From contig NC_035925.1 in assembly GCF_000348985.1 (NCBI RefSeq), forward strand, positions 620,001 to 684,000: 64,000 bases of DNA, written 5' to 3'. This document shows positions 19,860-29,551 of this stretch, in pieces (position 1 is the stretch's first letter; each line of letters opens with the position of its first letter). The DNA is from Huiozyma naganishii CBS 8797 (taxonomy: Eukaryota; Ascomycota; Saccharomycetes; Saccharomycetales; Saccharomycetaceae). The notes under the pieces are model-generated. The model was given only the letters and a program-made list of their open reading frames with translations. It searched no databases and was not told where the DNA came from. The translations under genes were made by a program, and so were the position numbers.

Positions 19860-22349
19860 ATGACTGAACAAACCAATCCAAATATAACCAGTGCGTTGGG
19901 GATAGATCCTACCGTCAGCGACAAGTTGACTGCAGCCTTGGACCAATTGCAGCTAGACGTTATTGACGAGACTAAGCCCAATGAAATAGTACCACAGAAC
20001 AAGGAAATCAATGGTACAGCTTTACCAAGCCAGCAGATGTTACCACAATCTGTTCCACCCCCAATGATGGATATGAACTTCTCTTATTCTCAGATAATGC
20101 CAATGCCACATCAAGGTGGATACTATCCTGTCCCTAAATTCCCAGACGCAAATTTGCAATTGAAGAATATGAATGGTCCAATGTTGTTCTCCAACGGGAT
20201 TGATATATCTGGTATTCCAAGTATTCCACCAAACACCTCACCAATGGGAGGCGCTCCAATATTTCCCGTCGACAATGCTCCCTTCAATCCACTGAACGTA
20301 CCTATGCCACCTCTACCGCCCCCTCCTGCCCCTGCTTTAAACAATACTGTTTGGCCTGCAACTGGCCCTGTAGGCCCGATTAACGCAATTGATGAGGGCA
20401 GCGTTTTAGATGATTCTGTACCATTGCAAAATGGTCCAGGTGCGGCGATGATCGGCTCAAGAAGACAAACCTTCCATGCCATATCCACAAAAGATTTAAT
20501 TGCGAAGGCATCAGAATTGGCCCAATCAAATGACAAGAATAATCTTCTACCCAACACGAACACCATCGGAGGCTCAACTGCGCTCGGAGCATCCTCTAAT
20601 GTGGGTTTTAAAACCAGAACCCAGTCTTCTTCAATGTCAAAGGGCGATCGCAGCAACTTAGTTTTTTTACCACCCAAGAACTCTATTAAATTAACAGGTA
20701 TCTCTAATGAGGCTGTCGCCAACGATAAGGAAAACGGTAAAGACATTAGCGCACCAAGCACTTATGCTGCAGCTTACCCTTATGGTGGCCCTTTGGTACA
20801 AAACACCCCGATATCAGTAGATGGTGGTAATCCATATGGCGGAATGCCTAATCATTTCCCGGGCAATTATGATTTTGGCTCCCCATTTCAACCTTTTAAT
20901 CCCACCGTAGGTGTTCCCAACAGCCCAATACACCCACATTCTCCTGTTCCACCCATGATTCCATCACCCCTTCACATGGGCCCAGTTCCGGACATGCGTA
21001 ATGGTCCCGTTGCACCTGCACCAGAACTTGGTGGTGTTGGTGATGGTGGCGTCAGGGATATGCCCCCACCACAACATTTTCAACTCATGCAACAAGGCAG
21101 TAGTCCACCCCCTTGGATCTACGGCAATCCGGCATTCAATCCGATGATGCCTTCTCCGCATGGACCTCATTCCCATCATACACACAACCGTATGCACATG
21201 CCTGGCGCTGGCGGGAATGGCAAAAACTACGGACGCTCTAATTACAATAGAGGCGGGTATATGAGAGGTGGCAAGGGTAAACCTAGAAATGCGGACACCA
21301 ATTATTACGGTCAAGACCACAGATCCAAACTAGAAGACGGATCTCGTTATGTTGATGCTACACTAGAGGAGTACATTGGCAGCATTTATACATTGTGCAA
21401 GGACCAGCATGGATGCCGCTTTTTGCAGAAACAATTGGACATTATGGGTAAAGAGGCCGCGGACGTTATATTTGAAGAAACTAAGGAGCATACCGTCGAA
21501 CTAATGACCGACTCTTTTGGAAACTATCTTGTACAGAAGTTGATTGAAAGAGTTACAATTGAACAGAGGACAGAGCTTTCGATGATTGCATCTCCACATT
21601 TCGTATCTATCGCGAAAAACCCACATGGGACAAGGGCACTGCAGAAACTGATTGAGTGCGTTTCTTCTCCTGAGGAGGCGCAGATCATCATTTCCACATT
21701 GAAAGACTGTGTTGTTGTGCTGAGTAAGGATTTAAATGGGAACCATGTTATTCAAAAGTGTCTAGAAAGACTACAACCTCCGGACTTCCAGTTCATTTTT
21801 GATGCTACCTGTAAGGAATGTTCGAGTATTGCTACCCACAGACATGGGTGTTGTGTGTTACAACGCTGCCTCGATTTCGGTACCAAAGCACAGTTTCAAT
21901 CATTGTGTAATGTGTTGCTTTCTAATATCGACAAGCTCACTTTGGATCCGTTTGGCAACTACGTTGTTCAATACATTGTAACAAAGGAGACGGAAAGGAA
22001 AGATTACGATTACACCTTCAAAATTGCCAACTCTTTGAAAGCTAAGATGGGGGAATTATCTGTCCACAAATTTGGTTCTAATGTTATCGAAAAGTTGTTG
22101 AGAACACCAGTTGTCTGTGAAGCTTTAATCCAAGAACTGTTGAATGACGACAGCGGAAAAGAAATTGAACTTTTATTGAATGACAGTTATGGGAACTACG
22201 TTTTGCAAACTACGCTGGATGTAAGCCACAAACGGAACAAATACATGTACGACAGACTAAATGCCATAATTTCACCATTATTGGTGGGCCCCATTAAAAA
22301 CACACCACATGGGAAGAGGATTGCTGGAATGTTGAGATTCCCTAAATAG
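19860..22349 (+). CDS. PUF4: Puf4, Pumilio-family mRNA-binding protein
   Basis: An 829-residue protein (S. cerevisiae Puf4, 888). Residues 1 to about 490 are low-complexity, rich in Pro, Asn, Met and Gly. The C-terminal part (about 495-829) is a PUF domain of eight repeats, recognisable from GCRFLQKQL, GNYLVQKLIERV, GTRALQKLIE, GNHVIQKCLERL, GCCVLQRCLD, GNYVVQYIV, GSNVIEKLL and GNYVLQTTL, and it ends in HGKRIAGML. Puf4 binds UGUA-type elements in 3' UTRs, often of ribosome-biogenesis mRNAs, and recruits the Ccr4-Pop2-Not deadenylase. It lies between PMA1 and PDR1. In S. cerevisiae PUF4 and PDR1 are also neighbours (YGL014W/YGL013C). Confidence 0.96.
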   Translation: MTEQTNPNITSALGIDPTVSDKLTAALDQLQLDVIDETKPNEIVPQNKEINGTALPSQQMLPQSVPPPMMDMNFSYSQIMPMPHQGGYYPVPKFPDANLQLKNMNGPMLFSNGIDISGIPSIPPNTSPMGGAPIFPVDNAPFNPLNVPMPPLPPPPAPALNNTVWPATGPVGPINAIDEGSVLDDSVPLQNGPGAAMIGSRRQTFHAISTKDLIAKASELAQSNDKNNLLPNTNTIGGSTALGASSNVGFKTRTQSSSMSKGDRSNLVFLPPKNSIKLTGISNEAVANDKENGKDISAPSTYAAAYPYGGPLVQNTPISVDGGNPYGGMPNHFPGNYDFGSPFQPFNPTVGVPNSPIHPHSPVPPMIPSPLHMGPVPDMRNGPVAPAPELGGVGDGGVRDMPPPQHFQLMQQGSSPPPWIYGNPAFNPMMPSPHGPHSHHTHNRMHMPGAGGNGKNYGRSNYNRGGYMRGGKGKPRNADTNYYGQDHRSKLEDGSRYVDATLEEYIGSIYTLCKDQHGCRFLQKQLDIMGKEAADVIFEETKEHTVELMTDSFGNYLVQKLIERVTIEQRTELSMIASPHFVSIAKNPHGTRALQKLIECVSSPEEAQIIISTLKDCVVVLSKDLNGNHVIQKCLERLQPPDFQFIFDATCKECSSIATHRHGCCVLQRCLDFGTKAQFQSLCNVLLSNIDKLTLDPFGNYVVQYIVTKETERKDYDYTFKIANSLKAKMGELSVHKFGSNVIEKLLRTPVVCEALIQELLNDDSGKEIELLLNDSYGNYVLQTTLDVSHKRNKYMYDRLNAIISPLLVGPIKNTPHGKRIAGMLRFPK

Positions 22350-22516
22350 AAGACTGAACAATAAGTTACTAGTGCTTTTTTTTTCTAAGATCTTTTAAAT
22401 AGCAGAAACATAATGTATCATATTTTCATTAATTACCTTCTTAATGCTTCTTTCTATCTACAAGCATCAACAAACACACACAAACATTATATATACATGT
22501 ATATATGCGCATCCCA

Positions 22517-25500
22517 CTAAGGTTGATCAGGGTACAAGTTACTCCATAGCGCCTCGTAGAGGTCGTTTAAGTCGCTATTTTTAACAAATTCATCCAACGT
22601 CCCTAAATTATAAGCTGGAAATTCCATGTCTGGGCCATTGAGATCCATAAAATCAGGAGGGGGCCCCATATTTGGGTTTCTGCTGGTCACAGAGACATTG
22701 CTTGCAGAATTTGAGTTAGGAGTGAATGGATGATTTACCGACTGTCCCATATGAGGCACCCTTTCAGGGCTGTTACGCCGTAATGTGCTAAAAACGGAAT
22801 TGGAACGAGATAGGACACTGCCTTCATTTTTCATCCCGCAACCGTCCATCATCTTTGCCATCGGCGTACCCTTCTCATTTTCTTCACATTGCTGTCCAAC
22901 GACACCAAGGTCCTTGAGGAGCTTCCTGACGCTAATGTGGAACCCTGATTGCTGCACCGGCGTCAAAAGATACTTGTAGACCTGTGACTTCGTATCCAGG
23001 ATATCTCTTGTGCACGCAATCAGCTGCGGCTCCTTTACCTGTAATTGTCCAGTGAATTCCTCGACCGTCATGTTGAACCTCTTTGTATATTTCAAAATGA
23101 ATATTCTGGACATCATGGCGATGAACGACATGTGCCTTGTATATTCTTTGAACAAAGAGCTTTCAGAAACTTGGTTAAATTGCTCGTTGTTGGTCAGAAT
23201 GCTGTATTTGCTCATCTTTTTGAACACTTTCAGAATAATCGTCACATCCTCCGCAGTTAGTGTTTCCATCAAACACCCAATATTGCTCGTTACCACGACA
23301 CTTACTGCACAGTAGCGGAAAAACCCCTTGGACATACTATAAGCATCACCAAAGGACAGCAACGTGTTTGTCATCCTTCTCCACGAAGCGTGGATCGCGG
23401 GCAGGTTCTTCTTCACCAAGTCCGATACGTCTTGTGTGTCATAGGTGAAAGTGGAAAACCGTGAGCTGATGTTCGAAGCTGTGCTCAGGAATATGGAGAG
23501 GAAATACTCGTATTGCAGGCAGAATTTGAGTGACCTAACTATATCGTCCCTGGAGAGAAAGTTTTGGAATTTCTTGGGGTCCCTTGCCACCTCGAATAGC
23601 TTCGATAGATGGTGCTGTACGGCTTCAAACTTTCTGTTCGTCTCATTGAATTGAGACACGACATGCGCGAATCTACGTTTCTTGATTGCCGGTGGAAGAG
23701 CAGCGTTTCTTATCGAAGTGAACTCCTCCCTAAACAGAACCTTCCTTTCGAACCCGGAGTATATTTGCGCCAGGGCACAGTCCCCGTAAAATATTAAATC
23801 TGACAGTGACAGTTTGTCGAAGCACGTGCGATCCGTCAGTGTGCAGACTCTGTTGAGAAAGTCCTTGTTATCGACGAAACCTACTTTCCTGAAACACTTG
23901 GGCAACATACACGTCATCAGTGCGTCGTTGATGGATGAGGGTAGCCCGCTGTTTATGCATTTGTCCTTCTCGTAACAGTACAATTGCCACCACTTGGACC
24001 TTTTCTTTTCCGCGAGCGACTCGTCTATCCCAACGTAATACTCCCAGCGGGACAACCCCATCATCACTGCCCTTTGCACGGCCACTGAGAGCACCTTCCC
24101 GAAACCGAACTTATCATGTGCCCACCTTTGGTTCGCCATGAGAGACAGCAGCAAGTCCATGTACTGTAGTGACGTCTCTGGGTTGAAGTAGTGGTTGATT
24201 GTTGAGTTATAATATGAGTACGTCAATGCCATCAGGAGTTGCTCTGTGTCGAGTAAGTTTAGCAATTTATGGACATGCCCGTTTGTGATCTCCACAGTTA
24301 CCGATTCGTCCGTGACGTCCATCATGAATAGTTCGGTGGCTCTCTTCAGGGACTCGTACATTTGTAACAGCACGGTGAACATTGCTGAGTCGTCGTACAT
24401 TATATCCAGCAGATCTTTGTTGCCCTTCCCCGTACAGGATTGTACAAATGGTTGCGGCAGCATTTTGATCAACACGGACGCCATCAGTTTTGTGTTCGTG
24501 TTCTGGTTGATCTTCCCACTTGTGTGGCTCCCCGGAGATTCGGTGGTTGGTGTAGTGGTAGCTGAAGGTGTTGTCGGCATCGGTATCCTTTTACCGTGGA
24601 GGTAGCTTTCTAGCGGGTTCGCTATGCATACGATATTCCCCTTGAAGTGGGCGAAGCACATGTCGAAGAATCTCAGCGTGATGTACAAGCTTTCCTTGAT
24701 ATCCTTTGTGATCCCCACGTTTGATTTGTCCTGATTCAGGAACGCCTTACAGCAGAACCCAATCCCATGGAACGAGAATGCTTCGAATGCTGAGTACAGA
24801 CCGAAAAACTCGTCTATGAGAGGGTACTGTGTCTTATTCTTGCCCGATGCGGTAGTACTCGTTGTACAATTTGTATTTGCCGGTGGGTTATTATTGGACC
24901 AAATGGCGTACTTTGTGAGAGCCACGACGTCTGTGTATTTGTTTTTCAACATGAGGGACTCGATAGAGGCGTGTTGCTCCGAGGGCACACTGGCGTTCTG
25001 GTTGATCTGTTTAAACAAGTCCCCGTTAATCTTGGGTTGCCAGTTCAGCGAGACCTCATCGATCTGCGCTTGAATACTTTCAATAGCCGTTAGTATATTG
25101 TCCGAAGGGTTTCGTATCGACTCTAGCTGTTTCAGCGCTGCCTCCAACTCTAGCAACTCCGTTTCCAGTTCTGAATTATCCTCGTAGACACCGTTCTTGT
25201 TCGTGCTGTAGTCATTTGTCGCTGTTATGTTGGGGAGCGACTCAACGTGATCAGACGTGTGGCTTACCGCTGAATCGGAGCACGGTGTCGGTAGCACTTC
25301 CGGATGTCCATTTGCCCCGCTGCCACTGCTACTACTGCTATTACTGCTGCTGCTGCTACAATTATTAGTATTATTGCTAGCTGCCATCTCCACGATGTTA
25401 CCGCCCTTCCCCCTTGGGCTGAAGATACAGGGGCATCCATAAGCCTCGCATGACGCACAGGGATGTAGCCCTGTACACTTGATCTTCCTCTTTCTGCAGT

Positions 25501-25609
25501 TGTTGCACGCTCTGCGTACTTTATTCCGCGGTTTGTTAATCTTACCTGCGGTTTGCACATGCATATCGAGCTGCCCTGTTGAGTTGTTCACACCAGCTCC
25601 AGCAGTCAT
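22517..25609 (-). CDS. PDR1: Pdr1-type Zn2Cys6 activator of multidrug resistance
   Basis: A 1030-residue zinc-cluster activator. The six cysteines at residues 35-61 (CNNCRKRKIKC...CASC...C) match Pdr1/Pdr3. The middle region contains the fungal regulatory domain. The C-terminus carries an acidic-hydrophobic activation segment (DLYEALWSNLYPDQ) like the one that binds the Mediator KIX domain in Pdr1/Pdr3. In yeasts it binds PDREs and induces ABC drug pumps in response to xenobiotics. Asn/Ser runs (about residues 80-95) and a Thr-rich loop are low-complexity inserts. It diverges from ERG4 across a 1.09-kb spacer, as in YGL013C/YGL012W. In a pre-duplication lineage this single gene would stand for both PDR1 and PDR3. 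A perfect PDRE in its own promoter suggests autoregulation, as known for PDR3 and for C. glabrata PDR1. Confidence 0.94.
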   Translation of the reverse strand: MTAGAGVNNSTGQLDMHVQTAGKINKPRNKVRRACNNCRKRKIKCTGLHPCASCEAYGCPCIFSPRGKGGNIVEMAASNNTNNCSSSSSNSSSSSGSGANGHPEVLPTPCSDSAVSHTSDHVESLPNITATNDYSTNKNGVYEDNSELETELLELEAALKQLESIRNPSDNILTAIESIQAQIDEVSLNWQPKINGDLFKQINQNASVPSEQHASIESLMLKNKYTDVVALTKYAIWSNNNPPANTNCTTSTTASGKNKTQYPLIDEFFGLYSAFEAFSFHGIGFCCKAFLNQDKSNVGITKDIKESLYITLRFFDMCFAHFKGNIVCIANPLESYLHGKRIPMPTTPSATTTPTTESPGSHTSGKINQNTNTKLMASVLIKMLPQPFVQSCTGKGNKDLLDIMYDDSAMFTVLLQMYESLKRATELFMMDVTDESVTVEITNGHVHKLLNLLDTEQLLMALTYSYYNSTINHYFNPETSLQYMDLLLSLMANQRWAHDKFGFGKVLSVAVQRAVMMGLSRWEYYVGIDESLAEKKRSKWWQLYCYEKDKCINSGLPSSINDALMTCMLPKCFRKVGFVDNKDFLNRVCTLTDRTCFDKLSLSDLIFYGDCALAQIYSGFERKVLFREEFTSIRNAALPPAIKKRRFAHVVSQFNETNRKFEAVQHHLSKLFEVARDPKKFQNFLSRDDIVRSLKFCLQYEYFLSIFLSTASNISSRFSTFTYDTQDVSDLVKKNLPAIHASWRRMTNTLLSFGDAYSMSKGFFRYCAVSVVVTSNIGCLMETLTAEDVTIILKVFKKMSKYSILTNNEQFNQVSESSLFKEYTRHMSFIAMMSRIFILKYTKRFNMTVEEFTGQLQVKEPQLIACTRDILDTKSQVYKYLLTPVQQSGFHISVRKLLKDLGVVGQQCEENEKGTPMAKMMDGCGMKNEGSVLSRSNSVFSTLRRNSPERVPHMGQSVNHPFTPNSNSASNVSVTSRNPNMGPPPDFMDLNGPDMEFPAYNLGTLDEFVKNSDLNDLYEALWSNLYPDQP

Positions 25610-26070
25610 TTTGAACTATATTATCCTGACTTTATATATATATAGATACGGTATCTCTAATAAAGCAAGCACAGTTGCCCCGGAGCGTTTGCCAAAGCAG
25701 AGAAGAGACCTGGAATGACGGTAATAAAGCGAAATATCAGTGAAAAATACACTATAGTAAAGAAAGAAAAAAAAAGGAAGGAAAACTAATATACCCACGA
25801 ACTACAGAAGAGGCACATCGGTGGAGAGAGATATGGGCACTGATGACACGAAATTTGCCACCGATGAGGCGAGTTCATACCTGGCAGTGCCCCCTGGTAA
25901 CAGCACAGCACACTCAGGGCCCAACCAAGAGAAACAAAGGAAAGAGGCGCTGTGTACCCCGAGATTCTCCGTACTGCGAGATTGCACTGCTGAATAAGCG
26001 GCGGGCGAGTATGTACGTGTACGTGTGTGGATGTGAGCGCACAAACGCAGACGCACCGGATCTGCGCACG

Positions 26071-26078
26071 GTCACGTG
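26071..26078. promoter_or_regulatory. Cbf1-type E-box
   Basis: GTCACGTG, an exact match to the RTCACRTG site bound by Cbf1. A second copy lies at 26199-26206. No CDEII or CDEIII element accompanies either, so they are not centromeric. Confidence 0.55.
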
Positions 26079-26119
26079 CCTCAGCGGCGGAGCGGCCGCG
26101 GAACGCAGCTCGCCACAGT

Positions 26120-26127
26120 TCCACGGA
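26120..26127. promoter_or_regulatory. Pleiotropic drug response element (PDRE)
   Basis: TCCACGGA is an exact palindromic PDRE. It lies about 510 bp upstream of the PDR1 ATG and 573 bp upstream of ERG4. A one-mismatch version (GCCGCGGA) is at 26095-26102. Confidence 0.65.
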
Positions 26128-26145
26128 AGCGGAACGGCCGCTCCA

Positions 26146-26153
26146 AGCCCTAA
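26146..26153. promoter_or_regulatory. Tbf1-type site
   Basis: AGCCCTAA matches the ARCCCTAA core bound by the general regulatory factor Tbf1. A second exact copy lies 23 bp further on at 26169-26176. Confidence 0.5.
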
Positions 26154-26168
26154 CGGCCCACACTCCAA

Positions 26169-26176
26169 AGCCCTAA
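26169..26176. promoter_or_regulatory. Tbf1-type site (second copy)
   Basis: AGCCCTAA in the same orientation as the copy at 26146-26153. Paired Tbf1 sites are typical of Tbf1-dependent promoters. Confidence 0.5.
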
Positions 26177-26198
26177 CCCCGCCCAGACACCCACAGCC

Positions 26199-26206
26199 GT
26201 CACGTG
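26199..26206. promoter_or_regulatory. Cbf1-type E-box (second copy)
   Basis: GTCACGTG, 23 bp beyond the second Tbf1-type site. Together with the copy at 26071-26078 it brackets the PDRE and both Tbf1-type sites. Confidence 0.55.
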
Positions 26207-26531
26207 CGCGAAAAATGCCGTCGAGAAAAACGACCTCGAGGAAAACAATAGCCGATTGTTTGTAGCAGGCAGGGCATTTACGACGCCTACGTAAGGCGGG
26301 GCGGAGGGAGAGAGAGTGCTCCAGCGTTCTGTACGAGTGTGGATAGGAGGGCTCTGCATGCGTTACATGGTCTCAATTGCGCTGACACGATACGTTTTAT
26401 ACCCTTTTCAATTGCTCACCCCCCCCGCCCCCCCACCCCAAGCGTATGTCGTTGTTGCCAGCGGTGTGTGCACCCAGCGGTGCTCTTGGTCGTGCGCGGT
26501 TTCTCACTGTGTCCATGAGGTAGAAAAACGA

Positions 26532-26539
26532 ATTACCCG
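26532..26539. promoter_or_regulatory. Reb1-type site upstream of ERG4
   Basis: ATTACCCG matches the RTTACCCK consensus of Reb1, 161 bp before the ERG4 ATG. This is a typical position for a nucleosome-excluding factor. Confidence 0.5.
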
Positions 26540-26699
26540 CGACGACAACAGCAATATAAACGTTGTCGGATTATGTACATGTATAAAAAAACAAAACAAA
26601 ACAAAAGGCGTTGATGAAATAATCTTCAAAGTCTTGTCTTGTTTCAATTCGAGAACTTGATTCTTGCCTAGTCCTGGTTTCCACAAAAGCCTGAGAGAA

Positions 26700-28088
26700 A
26701 TGCCGCCCAAAGAGCAGGTCAAGAAACCATTCTTACCCCAGGGCAAGTATCTGAAGCCCGATGAAATCGAGTACGAATTCGGTGGGACTCCCGGGGTCAT
26801 CGGGATGCTCGTCGGATTCCCGCTGCTAATGTACTACATGTGGATCTGTGCCGAGTTCTACAACGGCGCCATTGCCCTGCCAGCAAAGGGCCAGACTTGG
26901 TACGACTTCGTCGTCTCCGATCTGTACGGGAAGTACTTCGTCAACTACGCTGTGCCCCATAGGTACGCGTGGACCATCTTCTTGTCCTTTTGGGCAATCC
27001 AAATCGTGTTCTACTACACTTTGCCGGGCATCTGGACAAAGGGTCAACCACTAACCCACTTGAAGAACAAACAGTTGCCTTACTACTGTAACGCCATGTG
27101 GTCGCTGTACACTACAACGGCGCTCGTCCTGACGCTGCACGTCACCGGTATCTTCAAACTGTACACCATCCTTGAGATCTTCGGCCAGATTATGACCTGC
27201 GCCATCGTCTCCGGGTTCACCTTCTCCATTGTCCTGTACCTGTGGACCCTGTTCGTCTCTGGCGACTACCACAGAATGACAGGGAACCACCTGTACGATA
27301 TGTTCATGGGTGCACCTTTGAACCCAAGGTGGGGGATCCTGGACTTGAAGATGTTCTTCGAAGTTAGATTGCCTTGGTTCACTTTGTACTTCATCACGTT
27401 GGGGGCATGTCTGAAGCAGTATGAGACTTACGGGTACGTGACCCCACAGCTCGGTGTCGTCATGCTTGCCCACTGGCTTTACGCCAACGCATGTGCAAAG
27501 GGTGAGGAGCTGATTGTCCCCACTTGGGACATGGCCTACGAAAAATTCGGGTTCATGTTGATCTTCTGGAACATCGCAGGTGTCCCATACACGTACTGCC
27601 ATTGCACCTTGTACCTGTACTACCACCACCCTTCCGAGTATCAATGGTCCACCAGGTACAACGTCTCGCTGTACGTGATCCTGTTGATAGCGTACTACTT
27701 CTTCGACACGGCGAACGCGCAGAAAAACTTCTTTAGAAAGAGAATCGCTGGGGACAAGACCGTCAGGAAGACTTTCCCCTTCCTACCATACCAGATCTTG
27801 GAGAACCCAAAGTACATGGTCACCTCCACGGGCTCGTACCTGCTGATCGACGGGTGGTACACATGGGCGAGAAAGATCCACTACACCGCGGACTGGACCC
27901 AATCGTTGATCTGGGCGCTTTCTTGCGGCTTCAACTCGCCGTTCCCCTGGTTTTTCCCCATCTTCTTCTTCGTAGTACTAGTCCACAGAGCGATTAGGGA
28001 CCAAACCAAGTGCAGAAGAAAGTACGGTAAGGACTGGGACACATACCTGACCCACTGTCCATATTTATTCATCCCTTATGTGTTATGA
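26700..28088 (+). CDS. ERG4: Erg4, C-24(28) sterol reductase
   Basis: A 462-residue membrane enzyme (S. cerevisiae 473). It catalyses the last step of ergosterol synthesis, the NADPH-dependent reduction of the C24(28) double bond, in the ER. Long blocks are nearly identical to the yeast enzyme, including [60 protein letters not shown] and the C-terminal [20 protein letters not shown] of the sterol-reductase family. Several hydrophobic segments are visible. The start is the ATG at 26700; the in-frame codon at 26664 is TTG. Sharing a promoter with PDR1 is notable, because ergosterol synthesis and drug resistance are functionally linked. Confidence 0.97.
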   Translation: MPPKEQVKKPFLPQGKYLKPDEIEYEFGGTPGVIGMLVGFPLLMYYMWICAEFYNGAIALPAKGQTWYDFVVSDLYGKYFVNYAVPHRYAWTIFLSFWAIQIVFYYTLPGIWTKGQPLTHLKNKQLPYYCNAMWSLYTTTALVLTLHVTGIFKLYTILEIFGQIMTCAIVSGFTFSIVLYLWTLFVSGDYHRMTGNHLYDMFMGAPLNPRWGILDLKMFFEVRLPWFTLYFITLGACLKQYETYGYVTPQLGVVMLAHWLYANACAKGEELIVPTWDMAYEKFGFMLIFWNIAGVPYTYCHCTLYLYYHHPSEYQWSTRYNVSLYVILLIAYYFFDTANAQKNFFRKRIAGDKTVRKTFPFLPYQILENPKYMVTSTGSYLLIDGWYTWARKIHYTADWTQSLIWALSCGFNSPFPWFFPIFFFVVLVHRAIRDQTKCRRKYGKDWDTYLTHCPYLFIPYVL

Positions 28089-28199
28089 TCGATACTGCTA
28101 CTACTAATGCTATTACTACGTACATTTGTATATCTTCGCATATGTATATGTTAGTTAAGTGCTTGTGGGATTGTGTATTTTTTCTCCTCGTTTGATAAA

Positions 28200-28958
28200 T
28201 CAATCCTGTTCGGCAATCGCTACCAACCTTTCCTCTATTTGGTCAGCAGTCAAAGTGAAGAATTTCCCCTCCAAGGCAACACCGACCTCCAGGTCCCTTT
28301 TGGTGAATTCGGTCCCGAGCGAGTCAATCAGATGCGTGATGGCAAACTCGACCACTTTCTCCCAAGCGTCCTCCTTCAACGTGTCCGTTTTGCTCTTCTT
28401 GAAATAGTTCTCCAAATTGGTAGTGATCTCCTGCTGCTTGGGTCCCGTGGCCGTGGCCTTATACCCAACGTAGTACCCTGCAGGGTCACTCTTGTAGATG
28501 GATGGCCCCAACTCCTCGTCCACGGAGACAAACGTCAGTATGACACCCAGGGGTCTCATGTACGCCCGCTGCGTGTAGATCTGCGACAGGTTCGCCATTC
28601 TCTTCGCCAGCACGTCACAGGGCATATCGTACCCGTATTTGTACCGGTACTCCGCTGCCTCAGCCTTGGCTCTCAACGCGGCGTTCCTAGCGTCAGGGAT
28701 CGGCCCGTTGGCCACCATACCGATGGTCTTGGAGATCGGGAAAATGTACGACACAGTGGATGGGTCGAGCAACTTGTCTGGCACTTTCTTCTGATTTACT
28801 ATCACGCTGCACGTCTCCCCGCGTATCGCCATTGAGTTCACATTCGTCTGGTTCGTGGCTTTGAACGCGTACTCCACTTGGAAAAGTCGACCCTCGGGCG
28901 AGAAAATCGTTATATGCCTGTCGTAACCAGCAGCGGAAGCCGCAGCAGCACCTGACAT
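28200..28958 (-). CDS. SCL1: Scl1, 20S proteasome alpha-1 subunit
   Basis: A 252-residue alpha-type subunit of the 20S proteasome core (S. cerevisiae 252). The N-terminal alpha signature [20 protein letters not shown] is intact, followed by the alpha/beta sandwich typical of the family ([16 protein letters not shown] in the second half). Alpha subunits form the outer rings that gate substrate entry and have no catalytic threonine, as seen here. It converges with ERG4 (112 bp between stops), the same pairing as YGL011C/YGL012W. A PACE-like Rpn4 site lies 70 bp upstream of the ATG. Confidence 0.97.
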   Translation of the reverse strand: MSGAAAASAAGYDRHITIFSPEGRLFQVEYAFKATNQTNVNSMAIRGETCSVIVNQKKVPDKLLDPSTVSYIFPISKTIGMVANGPIPDARNAALRAKAEAAEYRYKYGYDMPCDVLAKRMANLSQIYTQRAYMRPLGVILTFVSVDEELGPSIYKSDPAGYYVGYKATATGPKQQEITTNLENYFKKSKTDTLKEDAWEKVVEFAITHLIDSLGTEFTKRDLEVGVALEGKFFTLTADQIEERLVAIAEQD

Positions 28959-29551
28959 AATTCTGTGGTAGTTAGTTGGTTAATTGGTGTGGAGCGAGAG
29001 AGCCTGCGATCACCACGAACACTGCCAAGTGGCAAAACACCGGCTTCACTCAGTCGCCTTCTCTTTATTTCGTCAGTTTTTCCAGTATTAGTGGAAGCTT
29101 CCCTGGTTTACCCGGCATCGTGCACTGACCGCACCGCTTAAGTTGTGCGATGACTACGGGACCGTAGAAGAGGTGGTTACTTGCGTGATCCAGTAGCAAG
29201 CAGCAGACGGCCGGGGAGGGAATGATTCTGCCTTGTGTTGTTCCCCGAACACCTGAGAAGGGGAAGTCAAAAAACATTGAAACTGACATCGTCAGGCATT
29301 AAAAGAGGGACAGACGCAGGATGAGTGTGTAACACCAGTGCGGCAGTGTCCCCCCCAGTGTCACGCTTCTCTGCAGTGTATCACCTGTTGGCGAGGACCT
29401 AGAAGGGCAAACACCTGTAAACTCCGGGAGCTCTGATTATTTCCTTCTATGGGGGTTGCAGGAAAAACCGTCATATAACGCAGAACTGTATATAAGGGGA
29501 AAGAGGGTTTTCAGGTTGCAGGTTGCAAAACTGCAGAGTGCAAACAGGTAA
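28959..29551. other. Divergent SCL1-MPO1 spacer
   Basis: A 593-bp spacer between divergent genes with no supported frame. It holds the PACE-like element at 29028-29036 near SCL1 and a TATA-like stretch (gtatataagg) at about 29488-29497 near MPO1. A short direct repeat (caggttgcaggttgcaaaa) lies just before MPO1. Confidence 0.6.
29028..29036. promoter_or_regulatory. SCL1: PACE-like Rpn4 site of SCL1
   Basis: AGTGGCAAA differs from the proteasome-associated control element GGTGGCAAA only in its first base. Rpn4 uses such elements to co-induce proteasome genes. It lies 70 bp upstream of the SCL1 start. Confidence 0.5.

Larger units (their letters stand above)
25610..26699. promoter_or_regulatory. 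Divergent PDR1-ERG4 promoter region
   Basis: This 1.09-kb spacer separates two divergent genes and contains no convincing frame. The central 150 bp (26070-26206) is GC-rich and packs one PDRE, two Cbf1-type E-boxes and two Tbf1-type sites (listed separately). A Reb1-type site lies nearer ERG4. A C-rich tract is present at about 26420-26440. The arrangement looks like a nucleosome-depleted divergent promoter; this is inferred from motifs only. Confidence 0.7.

Noticed and set aside
20123..20761. 212-codon frame antisense to PUF4
   Set aside because: It mirrors the low-complexity Pro/Asn-rich N-terminal coding region of PUF4 and is a shadow of that gene.
26071..26206. GTCACGTG elements as possible CDEI of a point centromere
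   Set aside because: No AT-rich 80-bp CDEII and no TTTCCGAA-type CDEIII follow. The surrounding DNA is GC-rich promoter.
28173..28835. 220-codon frame antisense to SCL1
   Set aside because: SCL1 is a full-length, highly conserved gene on the other strand, so this is an antisense shadow.
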